A stretch of DNA of 5,781 nucleotides from CAYJOG01 sp964371695 [NCBI: uncultured bacterium] (GCA_964371695.1 CAYJOG010000005.1:14288-20068); one strand, 5' to 3'. Shown: positions 1 to 5,708, counted from the first letter of the stretch. A program made the numbers and translations. The notes: a model not told the origin generated them from the letters alone.

Positions 1-217
1 GTCCAACCCCATGGAGGCCACCCGTTATCATTCCCTGGCGGTATCCCGCAAAGGTCTACCCAAAGTTCTGCGGGTGACGGCCCACACCGAAGACGGTGAA
101 ATCATGGGCCTGCAACACCTGAGCCATCCTACGTTTGGCGTACAGTTTCACCCCGAAAGCGTTCTGACCCATCACGGCAAAAAACTCATCAAAAACTTTC
201 TGATGCTTTCGGACTGA
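1..217 (+). CDS. trpG: Glutamine amidotransferase C-terminal end, anthranilate synthase component II-like (5' partial)
   Basis: Only the last 72 or so codons are present; the frame is open to the left edge (first full codon at base 2) and ends with TGA at 215-217. The ATG at 11 is internal: the residues before it (SNP) continue the family pattern P-M-x-A-x-RYHSL. The fragment has the class-I glutamine amidotransferase signature FHPES (bases about 149-163), which supplies the His and Glu of the Cys-His-Glu triad that releases ammonia from glutamine; the nucleophile Cys lies outside the window. RYHSL, GLQH and GVQFHPESV are typical of TrpG and the very similar PabA. TrpG feeds ammonia to TrpE for anthranilate (tryptophan pathway), PabA to PabB for aminodeoxychorismate (folate). 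The fragment cannot separate the two; TrpG is the better guess. It must be the last gene of its transcription unit, because the next gene is convergent. Confidence 0.88.
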   Translation, partial: SNPMEATRYHSLAVSRKGLPKVLRVTAHTEDGEIMGLQHLSHPTFGVQFHPESVLTHHGKKLIKNFLMLSD

Positions 218-2041
218 TTACACCGGCCATTCCAGCATCACCATGGCCTGATCATCCCGTGGTGTGCGGGACTGGCTGAAGCGGATGGTGGTTTCGCTGA
301 GCCGCCGCAAGAGCGCCTCTGCAGGCAGGTGACCTTCCTGCGCCAGCATGTCTCCCAGGCCTTCTTCTCCCCACCACTCGCCCTGGGGTGAGAACACTTC
401 CGTCAGGCCATCGGTGTGCATGAGCACCTTCATGCCGGGCACAAGGTGTACGTCCACCGTGACGTTCGTGGGAGGGGCTTTGAGGAACTGGTGCAGGTTG
501 AGCGGCGGCAGCGCCGGGCCGGGAAGCTGCGAGGGCGGCTCTGACTTTTTCCACACCCAGGGGGGCGGATGTCCGGCCCTGGCGAGTTTGAGCGTATGGC
601 TGGGCAGGTGATAAACCGCGCAGATGGCCGTGACGTAGTGGCGATCCGGGCTCACGGTGTTTTCAGAGAGAAACGTATCGAGTTGCATGAGGATGCGAGA
701 GGGGTCCGGCGTCTGTCCGCCGGTGCTCTGCTCGCGCACCGCCGAGGGCAAGGCCCCCTTCAGCGCCATGGTCACCATGGCGGCCCCCGCGCCATGACCG
801 CTCACGTCCGCCATGAAAATCACCAGGAAATCTTCTTCCATCAATATGTCGAAAAAATCGCCGCACAGTTCCGAGGCGGGCTGGAAATGGCAAAAGATTT
901 TCAGGGGAGGGGCCTCGATGGCCAGGGGTGGCAACATGGCCCGCTGCACCTCGCGCCCGGCCATGAGTTCCGCCTGTTTTTCTTCAAGCGAGGTGCGGTG
1001 CGAATGATTGGAGAGGTCCAGTTCCTTCACCAGCGTGGACATGCGGAAAGACACAAGGCTGGCCGCCCCAGCCGCAATACCCACCAGCAGCACCGCCAGC
1101 AGGCCAATGCGCCAGCGGGCGCGCTGCTGCTCGCGTTTCAGGGATTCCAGGCCATAACCCAGCCGCAACAGGCCCACGGGTTTTCCCTTGTGCCAGAGCG
1201 ACACCGCAATGTCCATCACTTCGCCGTAGCCCTTCTGGCGAACCGGTGTCACGCGCACCGGCAGGTGGTCCATCACGGCAAGGGCTTTCAGGGCCACAGG
1301 GTCCTGGGTGCGGCGTCCTTCCTGGCGTTTGGCGGCCGCCAGACTTTTACCCTGGCTGGCGTTGAACACCACCTGACCATCGGTGAGCAGCAACTGGCTG
1401 TAAAGCACGTGGGATTTGTTTCGCGAAAAATCAGCCAGCACATTGCCCAGCTCAACCCAGCGGCCTTCCTGCATGGCCTGCGCCCCCTGGCGGGCGATGT
1501 CCTGGGCGAAGTCCACCATGGCCTGCACCTGCAGGTTCTGCTGAGGGTCTCCCAGCACCACACCCAGATACAGGTCTCCCAGCCGGACCTTGTTCTTGCG
1601 CAGCCCCAGGCTCTGGCCGCCGGTCCAGTCCAGCGCAGAACGGACGTAGGACAAATCCCCGGACAACATGTCAGGCGAAAACGTCTTGCCCGTTATTTTG
1701 CCCATCAGGTCAAACACCACACGGTTGTCGCGGCGGCGCACCAGCAGGGCGTCCTGAATATCCGGGTGTGCCCCCAGCACCTGGGTGAGGGCGTGGCTGA
1801 TGCGGGAACGTTCATCGAAATACAACTGTTTGGCCAGGGACTGGGAAAGGCTTTCTCCCAATAACGCGGTGCGGCTGAGTTGTTGCTCATGGAACTGCCG
1901 CCGGTTGTCCCTGTCTTTGTAAAGGCTGGTGACCAGCACGCTGCTGATGACGCACAGCGCGCCAAAAAACGTATAAAAAAGCAGCAGGCCCTGGGCAGGG
2001 CGTCTGGCCAGACGAAACAAGCCGGAGGAGGGGAGTTTCAT
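218..2041 (-). CDS. Membrane-anchored SpoIIE/RsbU-type PPM serine phosphatase with periplasmic sensor region
   Basis: Predicted to dephosphorylate a phosphoserine/threonine protein, in known relatives a STAS anti-sigma-factor antagonist. Residue numbers count from the ATG at 2041 (607 aa). TM1 is about 19-40 (LLLFYTFFGALCVISSVLV), then about 270 periplasmic residues, and TM2 is about 311-332 (IGLLAVLLVGIAAGAASLV). A short helical linker with no recognisable HAMP leads into the phosphatase domain, about 360-606. The domain shows REVQRAMLPP, ELCGDFFD (metal-binding Asp 395), ADVSGHG (Asp 412), ARAGHPPP, TDGLTE (Asp 544) and a terminal DDQAMVML (Asp 596/597), so all metal-binding aspartates are present and it should be active. 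Start: an in-frame TTG at 2083 would add 14 residues, but neither start has a clear Shine-Dalgarno; I prefer ATG because it begins directly before the basic stretch and TM1. The stop TAA (218-220) touches the stop of the upstream convergent gene. It diverges from a periplasmic binding protein gene, a possible ligand-sensing partner. Confidence 0.9.
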   Translation of the reverse strand: MKLPSSGLFRLARRPAQGLLLFYTFFGALCVISSVLVTSLYKDRDNRRQFHEQQLSRTALLGESLSQSLAKQLYFDERSRISHALTQVLGAHPDIQDALLVRRRDNRVVFDLMGKITGKTFSPDMLSGDLSYVRSALDWTGGQSLGLRKNKVRLGDLYLGVVLGDPQQNLQVQAMVDFAQDIARQGAQAMQEGRWVELGNVLADFSRNKSHVLYSQLLLTDGQVVFNASQGKSLAAAKRQEGRRTQDPVALKALAVMDHLPVRVTPVRQKGYGEVMDIAVSLWHKGKPVGLLRLGYGLESLKREQQRARWRIGLLAVLLVGIAAGAASLVSFRMSTLVKELDLSNHSHRTSLEEKQAELMAGREVQRAMLPPLAIEAPPLKIFCHFQPASELCGDFFDILMEEDFLVIFMADVSGHGAGAAMVTMALKGALPSAVREQSTGGQTPDPSRILMQLDTFLSENTVSPDRHYVTAICAVYHLPSHTLKLARAGHPPPWVWKKSEPPSQLPGPALPPLNLHQFLKAPPTNVTVDVHLVPGMKVLMHTDGLTEVFSPQGEWWGEEGLGDMLAQEGHLPAEALLRRLSETTIRFSQSRTPRDDQAMVMLEWPV

Positions 2042-2053
2042 GAGAGGGACGCC

Positions 2054-2083
2054 AGCATAAAAAGGTTTGTGGGTGGTTGGCAA
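2054..2083 (-). promoter_or_regulatory. Possible sigma70-like promoter of the phosphatase gene
   Basis: Reading the minus strand, TTGCCA (2083-2078; 5 of 6 matches to TTGACA) is followed after 18 bases by TATGCT (2059-2054; 4 of 6 matches to TATAAT). If used, transcription would begin only a few bases before the ATG at 2041, giving a near-leaderless mRNA, which would fit the absence of a Shine-Dalgarno. It would also mean that the alternative TTG start codon at 2083 is really the -35 element. This is a by-eye match in a 64-base divergent gap and is weak. Confidence 0.2.
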
Positions 2084-2105
2084 AGCGGCTGGTTAAACTG
2101 TAGCG

Positions 2106-3080
2106 GTGCCAAAGGGTAAAAAAAGGGGATGGATCGGCTTGCCGGGTGTTCTTTGGCGTGCCGCTGGCCTGGGGTGTGTGGTTTTTGGGTTGGTGGCGCT
2201 GGGTTTTGTGGCTAGGGCCAAGGCGGGTGAGGGGAAAAGTCTACGGGTGACCGTGGGGGTGTATTACGGTTTTGGGGCTACGCAGGACACCGACCTGAAA
2301 ATGCTTCACCTGGAGCTCCTCAAACGCCTGGGGGGCAAACTGGGGGTTTCTTATACCCTGCGGGTTTATCGGTCTTTGGATCTTTTTGAAACGGCAGTAA
2401 AAAACGAAGAGCTGGATTTTGTGCAGGCCCCTCTGGGGGGTGCGCGCATGGTGCCTGCGGCCATCAAGGCCGGTTATAAACCGGTGCTTTTGGTAAGTGC
2501 GCGCAACCGGCGCACCGACCAGATGTGTGTGTTCACCCGCAGCGGAAAAACCCTGTCGAAATGGAAAGACCTGAAAGGCAAAAAGCTTCTGGTTGGCCCC
2601 GAAAAAATGGCCTATTTTCTTTTGCACAAGGAGATGGGAAAGGATCCACGGGCTTTTGTGGAGGAGATGATTCCCGTTTCCAGCGCGTTTTCTGGTTTTT
2701 ATGGTCTGATGCTGGGGCAGGGGGACGGGGTGTTCAGCCACCGCGTGGTCTATGACAGCCTCAAGGAGATCAACCCCGGCGCGGTGGCGCGCATCCAGCG
2801 GGGGGTGTGTGCCGAGCCGCCGCTTCCCATGCCCATTCTGCTGGTGCATCCGCGGGTTCCCAAAAAACATCTTGCAGACACCGTGAAACTTGCCCGTCAG
2901 GCCGAAAAGGAACCCCTCTTCAAACCCTACCGCCCGCTCATCAAAAAGTTCCACATCAAGGTGGTGGAGCCGGAAAAAGCTGATTACGAGCCCATGCTGC
3001 GCCTGTGGAAAAAAGCTCACGAAGAAGGCTGGGAAAAACACTACAACACGTGGCGCAAGGCTTTGGCAGCCGGGTCTTGA
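2106..3080 (+). CDS. PhnD-like periplasmic substrate-binding protein (phosphate/phosphonate-binding-like family)
   Basis: A 324-residue secreted solute-binding protein. Residues 1-40 form a Sec signal peptide: a basic start (MPKGKKRGW), a hydrophobic core at about 19-36, and a signal peptidase I site ARAKA|G after residue 40. There is no convincing lipobox. The mature part begins with a beta strand (LRVTVGVYYGF) and has the two-lobe PhnD-type layout: KMLHLELLKRLGGKLG, then LDLFETAVKNEELDFVQAPL (about 91-110), then WKDLKGKKLLVGPEK (about 153-167), then SGFYGLMLGQGDGVFSHRVV (about 196-215). The serine/threonine-rich anion-binding motif that follows DLKGK in true PhnD is not seen, so the ligand may not be a phosphonate. 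No ABC permease or ATPase is adjacent, so it may serve sensing rather than uptake. Start: GTG 2106 is the first start after the in-frame TAA at 2094-2096 and gives a normal signal peptide, but lacks a Shine-Dalgarno. TTG at 2139, preceded by AGGGGA at 2124-2129, is an alternative. The stop TGA overlaps the first repeat of the next region. Confidence 0.87.
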   Translation: MPKGKKRGWIGLPGVLWRAAGLGCVVFGLVALGFVARAKAGEGKSLRVTVGVYYGFGATQDTDLKMLHLELLKRLGGKLGVSYTLRVYRSLDLFETAVKNEELDFVQAPLGGARMVPAAIKAGYKPVLLVSARNRRTDQMCVFTRSGKTLSKWKDLKGKKLLVGPEKMAYFLLHKEMGKDPRAFVEEMIPVSSAFSGFYGLMLGQGDGVFSHRVVYDSLKEINPGAVARIQRGVCAEPPLPMPILLVHPRVPKKHLADTVKLARQAEKEPLFKPYRPLIKKFHIKVVEPEKADYEPMLRLWKKAHEEGWEKHYNTWRKALAAGS

Positions 3081-3141
3081 TACCAATTCTGATCCGAGAT
3101 GTCATTAAACCACCGAAAGGGTCGGCTGGCAGGAAGCCTGA

Positions 3142-3234
3142 ATGAAATCAGGAAGAGATGAGAAGAATTGGTATGAATTCATGGATGAATTCGCTTCGAA
3201 CATCAAGGCCCGGACGCACCAGGAGGGCGCGTGA
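3142..3234 (+). CDS. Possible small ORF, 30 residues, unknown function
   Basis: ATG at 3142 is preceded by AGGAAG (3131-3136) with a 5-base spacer, a good ribosome-binding site. The product (MKSGRDEKNWYEFMDEFASN followed by IKARTHQEGA) is hydrophilic with balanced charge, has no membrane segment, and I recognise no family in it. Its stop TGA (3232-3234) overlaps the GTG of the next small ORF in a GTGA arrangement, as in translationally coupled genes. It lies 61 bases after the binding-protein gene on the same strand. Chance is a serious alternative at this length, and the inverted repeats that run through the region give a non-coding reason for the sequence. Confidence 0.22.
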   Translation: MKSGRDEKNWYEFMDEFASNIKARTHQEGA

Positions 3235-3395
3235 AGCCCGCCGAGGGGACAATGTCCCAGAAGACGGTGGTTTCAAAAGTTCAGGAAGAACTTTTGAAAC
3301 AATCCCAAAAGGCCGCCGATGTTCGCGGCGCAAGCGGGCTTTGCCTGCGCCGCGCCGGGCCGCAGCCATTCACGACGAATGGCAAGGCCAAATAA
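3231..3395 (+). CDS. Possible small ORF, 54 residues, unknown function
   Basis: GTG at 3231 is preceded by AGGAGG (3221-3226), the strongest Shine-Dalgarno match I see in the window, 4 bases upstream; an internal ATG at 3252 would give 47 residues. The frame ends at TAA 3393-3395. The predicted protein has a hydrophilic, possibly helical middle (VVSKVQEELLKQSQKAADV) followed by a basic tail containing LRRAGPQPF. No known family is recognised and there is no signal peptide or membrane helix. The 13-base-pair hairpin at 3270-3300 lies inside the frame and encodes part of the helical stretch. It overlaps the preceding 30-residue ORF by 4 bases, so the two would be a coupled pair or, with a -1 frameshift, one protein of about 84 residues. 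It may equally be a fortuitous frame within a repeat element. Confidence 0.25.
   Translation: MKPAEGTMSQKTVVSKVQEELLKQSQKAADVRGASGLCLRRAGPQPFTTNGKAK
3246..3258. repeat. Short perfect inverted repeat GGGAC-AAT-GTCCC
   Basis: Five base pairs with a 3-base loop within the inverted-repeat segment. By itself it is short enough to be chance; it is recorded because it is one of at least five separate stems in about 190 bases. Confidence 0.35.
3270..3300. repeat. Perfect 13-bp inverted repeat (hairpin)
   Basis: GTTTCAAAAGTTC (3270-3282) and GAACTTTTGAAAC (3288-3300) are perfect reverse complements separated by AGGAA. Neither strand has a T-run just after the stem, so it is not a standard intrinsic terminator. 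A 13-bp perfect stem with a 5-base loop is most unlikely by chance in 360 bases and suggests a selected RNA hairpin, a protein-binding palindrome, or a structural part of a mobile element. Confidence 0.8.
3324..3354. repeat. GC-rich inverted repeat (hairpin)
   Basis: CGCGGCGCA (3324-3332) pairs perfectly with TGCGCCGCG (3346-3354). Inside, GGC-TTT-GCC (3337-3345) adds three pairs after a 4-base bulge (AGCG, 3333-3336), giving 12 pairs in all. There is no T-run on either side, so it is not an ordinary terminator. Its very high G+C contrasts with the A+T-rich stems on either side of it in the same segment. Confidence 0.7.
3365..3383. repeat. Inverted repeat GCCATTC-ACGAC-GAATGGC
   Basis: A perfect 7-bp stem with a 5-base loop, 10 bases after the GC-rich hairpin and 14 bases before the terminal 12-bp hairpin. 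It completes a chain of regularly placed stems through the right half of the inverted-repeat segment. Confidence 0.55.
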
Positions 3396-3429
3396 AAGAT
3401 TCCAATTCCTGCTGTCTGGAATTGGAATC
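3390..3429 (-). terminator. Rho-independent terminator-like hairpin for the glycosyltransferase gene
   Basis: GATTCCAATTCC (3398-3409) and GGAATTGGAATC (3418-3429) form a perfect 12-bp stem with an 8-base loop. On the minus strand the stem is followed by TTTTATTT (3397-3390), which gives the U-tract of an intrinsic terminator. It begins 12 bases after the glycosyltransferase stop codon (3443-3441), the right place to end that transcript. The stem is A+T-rich, so its strength is uncertain. On the plus strand it is followed by GGTATCAGGG and should not terminate the binding-protein transcript. Confidence 0.6.
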
Positions 3430-3440
3430 GGTATCAGGGG

Positions 3441-5618
3441 CTATCGGGTGGGTGGTTTTTCATGCAGCGGTGTTATTTCGATACCCTGCATCTCCACGGC
3501 GGCGGCAGACCGGTTTTCGATTTCAAGAATGGCCCTGCCGGGTTTTGAAATCTCAAAAGTGGTGTCTCTCAGTTCGTGAGAAAGACGCACATCCTGCGCA
3601 TGGCCATTCAGTGTCACCGACAAAAGCGCGTGGGTGGGAAAATTCAGACGCCAGAAAAAGTTGTACGAACCGGCTTTGGAAAAATAAAGGCTGTAGGCCA
3701 CGCGGGTGTGGTGGCCCAGCGTGAGGGCGGGCCATTCTCCTGCTGAGCGCGGGGGCAACACGGCAACCAGGCTTTCGTGTCCCCTGGCGTAGTTGGGCGG
3801 AAAAAGCCTGTCCAGCGGCCAGAAACGGAGTTCTTTCTGGCGATGAAAGGCCACCCATGGCCCCATGGAAAAACCCGTCCAGTGCAGGTAGTGGTTGAAA
3901 TAGTGGTGACCAAAGCGGGTGGGGTCGGTCTGGGCGTGCTGGATGCGCGGACGGTCGTTGCGCAGCAGAAAACAGGCCCTGGGCGGCTCAAACACAGATG
4001 CCTCTGGCGCGCTGTGATAAAACACGGCCCCCCGCGCCCGGCAGGCATAATTGCCCCCCATCGGCAGCACCGTTTTTTGGGCCTTGAGGGCAGCGCCGTG
4101 ATAACCCACCGGCTGGTTGAACAGATAAAGCGCCAGGGGCGACTGACTGCCGGGCAGCAGGATTTCTTTGGCTCCCAGGCTGCGCAGCCACGGCCTGAGC
4201 CAGGGGGTGAACCCCTGTTTGTCCACGGTTTGCCTGTCGGCAATGTCTGGATAAACCACCACGGCGCGGCGGCCAGCCCCCTGCAACGCCAGGGCCAGTT
4301 GCTCTTTGTCATTGGCCCACAGGGCGGGCAGACGCGGAGCCACAAAACCCATGGGGGTGCGCTCCAGGCCGGTGTAAATCACCCGTTCAATGTCAAAACG
4401 CTTCAGCGTTTGTGCGGCCAGACGGTAAGGGACTTCTTCGTGTCTGCGCCAGAGCACCAGTGCCCTGAGCGTGGCGGGCGGGGCAACCAGCGAAGCGGCC
4501 AGCAGGCCCACGAGCCCCAAGGCGGCTGCCTGTAAAAAACGGGGCAAGGGGGCCTTTTCGGCTTTACGCCACAGGGTGTCCAGGCCAAAGGCCACCAAGG
4601 CCAGATAGGGCCCCAGGGCGCTGAGGAAATACCGTATCTGATAAAAACTGTTGACCCGGATGAGCATGGCCAGCACGGCGTAAAGCACCACCAGAATGTA
4701 GGCCAGCAGCAGGGTGCCGGTGTCTTTGTGCTCCCTGCGCCACAAAAACAGGCCCGCCACGCCCGCGCCAAACAGGCCCAGGCAACTCGCGGTATACACA
4801 CCAAACCAGGGGCCAGCGTAACCCCTCATGGCGGGGCCGGTGTGCAGCATCAACAGGGTTTGCCACATGGTGAGAAAAATTTCGCCCAGGTCGCCAGAGG
4901 GCACCAGAAAAGGGAACCGCCTGCTGGGCGCATCCAGCATGGGGTGCAGCCACAACAACAAAAGTGGCAACACGGCCAGCAGCAGCGCACCGGTCAAACC
5001 CAGCCACCGGCGGCGCACGGGCAGGTGGGGCGTGCGCAGGGCCACCACCAGCAGCAGCAGCCATTCCACCGAGAGTTCCAGCAGGCCCAGATAATGCACC
5101 CACACCAGCACCATGCCGTTCAGCGCATAGGCCAGCAGGTCGCGGGAGCGGCCTTCCTGAATGTAAGCCAGCAGGCTGGCCAGCGAAAAAGTGGTGAGGG
5201 CCAGCAGTAATGTGTACATGCGGGCGGTTTGGGCGTAATGCAGAAAAAACAGGGAGCCGCTCAAAAGCCCCGCCGCCAGCAGGCCTGTGCGTACGCCCCC
5301 AAGCCGACGGCCCAGCAGAAAAATCGCCCAGAGGGCCAATAGCCCAAATATCACACTGGGGACACGGGCCGCAAAGGGGCTTACGCCTGCCACAGCGCTC
5401 CAGGCTTTCAGCAGCAGGTGAAAACCGGGGGGGTGCGGATCGTTTCGCGGCAACTGGCGGAGCATGTCCTGCACCGGCAGTTCGGTAAGGCCCACCTGCA
5501 CGGCTTCATCAATGCGCAACGGTTGAAAACCCAACCCCGGCATCACCAGCAGCAGATACCACGCCGCCAGCAACATCAAAAACCATCCTGTTTTTGTGGG
5601 CTTCAAGGTGCCTATCAT
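3441..5618 (-). CDS. GT39/PMT-type integral membrane glycosyltransferase with long C-terminal soluble region
   Basis: A 725-residue inner-membrane protein of the GT-C fold (GT39, PMT_2/ArnT-like), whose relatives move a sugar from a polyprenyl-phosphate carrier to a lipid, glycan or protein on the periplasmic side. TM1 is about 11-28. The first outer loop has the acidic pair in RIDEAVQVG (Asp37-Glu38; the catalytic Asp position of the family), followed by NDPHPPGFHLLLKAW (about 59-73) and AQTARMYTLLLAL (about 129-141). Hydrophobic segments follow at about 86-103, 109-126, 131-152, 162-180, 183-193, 205-225, 273-293, 302-320, 331-347 and 362-380, with the late RYFLSALGPYLAL motif at 329-341. 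Residues about 385-725 are mostly soluble; the last 90 or so (VAYSLYFSKAGSYNFFWRL, VTLNGHAQDVRL, GRAILEIENRS) look like a beta-sandwich, carbohydrate-binding-like module. Acceptor and sugar cannot be read from sequence. Start: ATG 5618 with a short-spaced AAGG (5625-5622). It diverges from a second possible membrane protein. Confidence 0.9.
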   Translation of the reverse strand: MIGTLKPTKTGWFLMLLAAWYLLLVMPGLGFQPLRIDEAVQVGLTELPVQDMLRQLPRNDPHPPGFHLLLKAWSAVAGVSPFAARVPSVIFGLLALWAIFLLGRRLGGVRTGLLAAGLLSGSLFFLHYAQTARMYTLLLALTTFSLASLLAYIQEGRSRDLLAYALNGMVLVWVHYLGLLELSVEWLLLLVVALRTPHLPVRRRWLGLTGALLLAVLPLLLLWLHPMLDAPSRRFPFLVPSGDLGEIFLTMWQTLLMLHTGPAMRGYAGPWFGVYTASCLGLFGAGVAGLFLWRREHKDTGTLLLAYILVVLYAVLAMLIRVNSFYQIRYFLSALGPYLALVAFGLDTLWRKAEKAPLPRFLQAAALGLVGLLAASLVAPPATLRALVLWRRHEEVPYRLAAQTLKRFDIERVIYTGLERTPMGFVAPRLPALWANDKEQLALALQGAGRRAVVVYPDIADRQTVDKQGFTPWLRPWLRSLGAKEILLPGSQSPLALYLFNQPVGYHGAALKAQKTVLPMGGNYACRARGAVFYHSAPEASVFEPPRACFLLRNDRPRIQHAQTDPTRFGHHYFNHYLHWTGFSMGPWVAFHRQKELRFWPLDRLFPPNYARGHESLVAVLPPRSAGEWPALTLGHHTRVAYSLYFSKAGSYNFFWRLNFPTHALLSVTLNGHAQDVRLSHELRDTTFEISKPGRAILEIENRSAAAVEMQGIEITPLHEKPPTR

Positions 5619-5708
5619 ACGCCTTGAGAGGTGCGGAGAAGCCCATCTCGCAGCGGCATGGCAGCAAATGAAAACCCCAAAAACCCGCTTGGCCTAAGCG
5701 GGGAAGGA
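5619..5708. other. Divergent intergenic/leader region
   Basis: These bases separate the glycosyltransferase start (5618, minus) from the rightward gene if the latter begins at ATG 5709, or overlap its first 17 codons if it begins at 5658. The region must hold promoters for both genes, but I see no convincing -35/-10 pair on either strand. Its visible structure is the hairpin at 5684-5702. Confidence 0.4.

Larger units (their letters stand above)
3079..3435. repeat. Inverted-repeat-bounded segment, MITE-like candidate
   Basis: The 360 bases between two convergent genes are packed with inverted repeats. The left end GATACCAATTC (3079-3089) and right end GAATCGGTATC (3425-3435) are inverted copies with one mismatch in 11. 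A third copy in the right-end orientation, AGAATTGGTAT (3164-3174), pairs perfectly over 11 bases with 3080-3090 and so bounds a 95-base sub-unit. Further stems are listed separately. The left end shares its first two bases with the stop TGA of the binding-protein gene; the right end stops 5 bases short of the glycosyltransferase stop codon. Each end contains TA within GATACC/GGTATC, which would suit TA-target insertion as in IS630/Tc1-related MITEs, but no longer target duplication is visible. No transposase is encoded. Alternatives are a REP/BIME-like intergenic repeat or a structured RNA. Copy number elsewhere in the genome would decide. Confidence 0.5.

Noticed and set aside
225-248. GGCCAT...ATGGCC inverted repeat near the convergent junction, considered as a terminator
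   Set aside because: Six-base stem with a 12-base loop and no T-run after it on either strand; it lies in phosphatase codons and includes an ordinary NcoI-like palindrome.
569-1864. 431-codon open frame on the plus strand, antisense to the phosphatase gene
   Set aside because: It is His/Gln/Arg/Gly-rich as expected from the complement of Leu/Ala/Val-rich coding sequence, has no recognisable domain, and the opposite strand encodes a complete phosphatase with all catalytic motifs.
2042-2105. Plus-strand promoter for the binding-protein gene (TTGGCA at 2077-2082 with TAAACT at 2094-2099)
   Set aside because: The spacer is only 11 bases, too short for a sigma70 promoter; no better pair was found.
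2241-3086. 281-codon open frame on the minus strand over the binding-protein gene
   Set aside because: No family resemblance; the plus-strand frame has a signal peptide and a full solute-binding protein layout.
3148-3369. 73-codon minus-strand frame in the repeat segment
   Set aside because: Arg/Ala-rich composition, no clear ribosome-binding site, and it starts within the GC-rich hairpin region; it looks like a by-product of the repeats.
3158-3724. 188-codon plus-strand frame starting in the repeat segment
   Set aside because: Arg-rich, low-plausibility product that runs nearly 300 bases antisense into the glycosyltransferase gene; no ribosome-binding site favours it over the two smaller frames in the same region.
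3777-4535. 252-codon plus-strand frame within the glycosyltransferase gene
   Set aside because: Antisense shadow of a clear membrane glycosyltransferase; Gln/His/Arg/Gly-rich with no domain.
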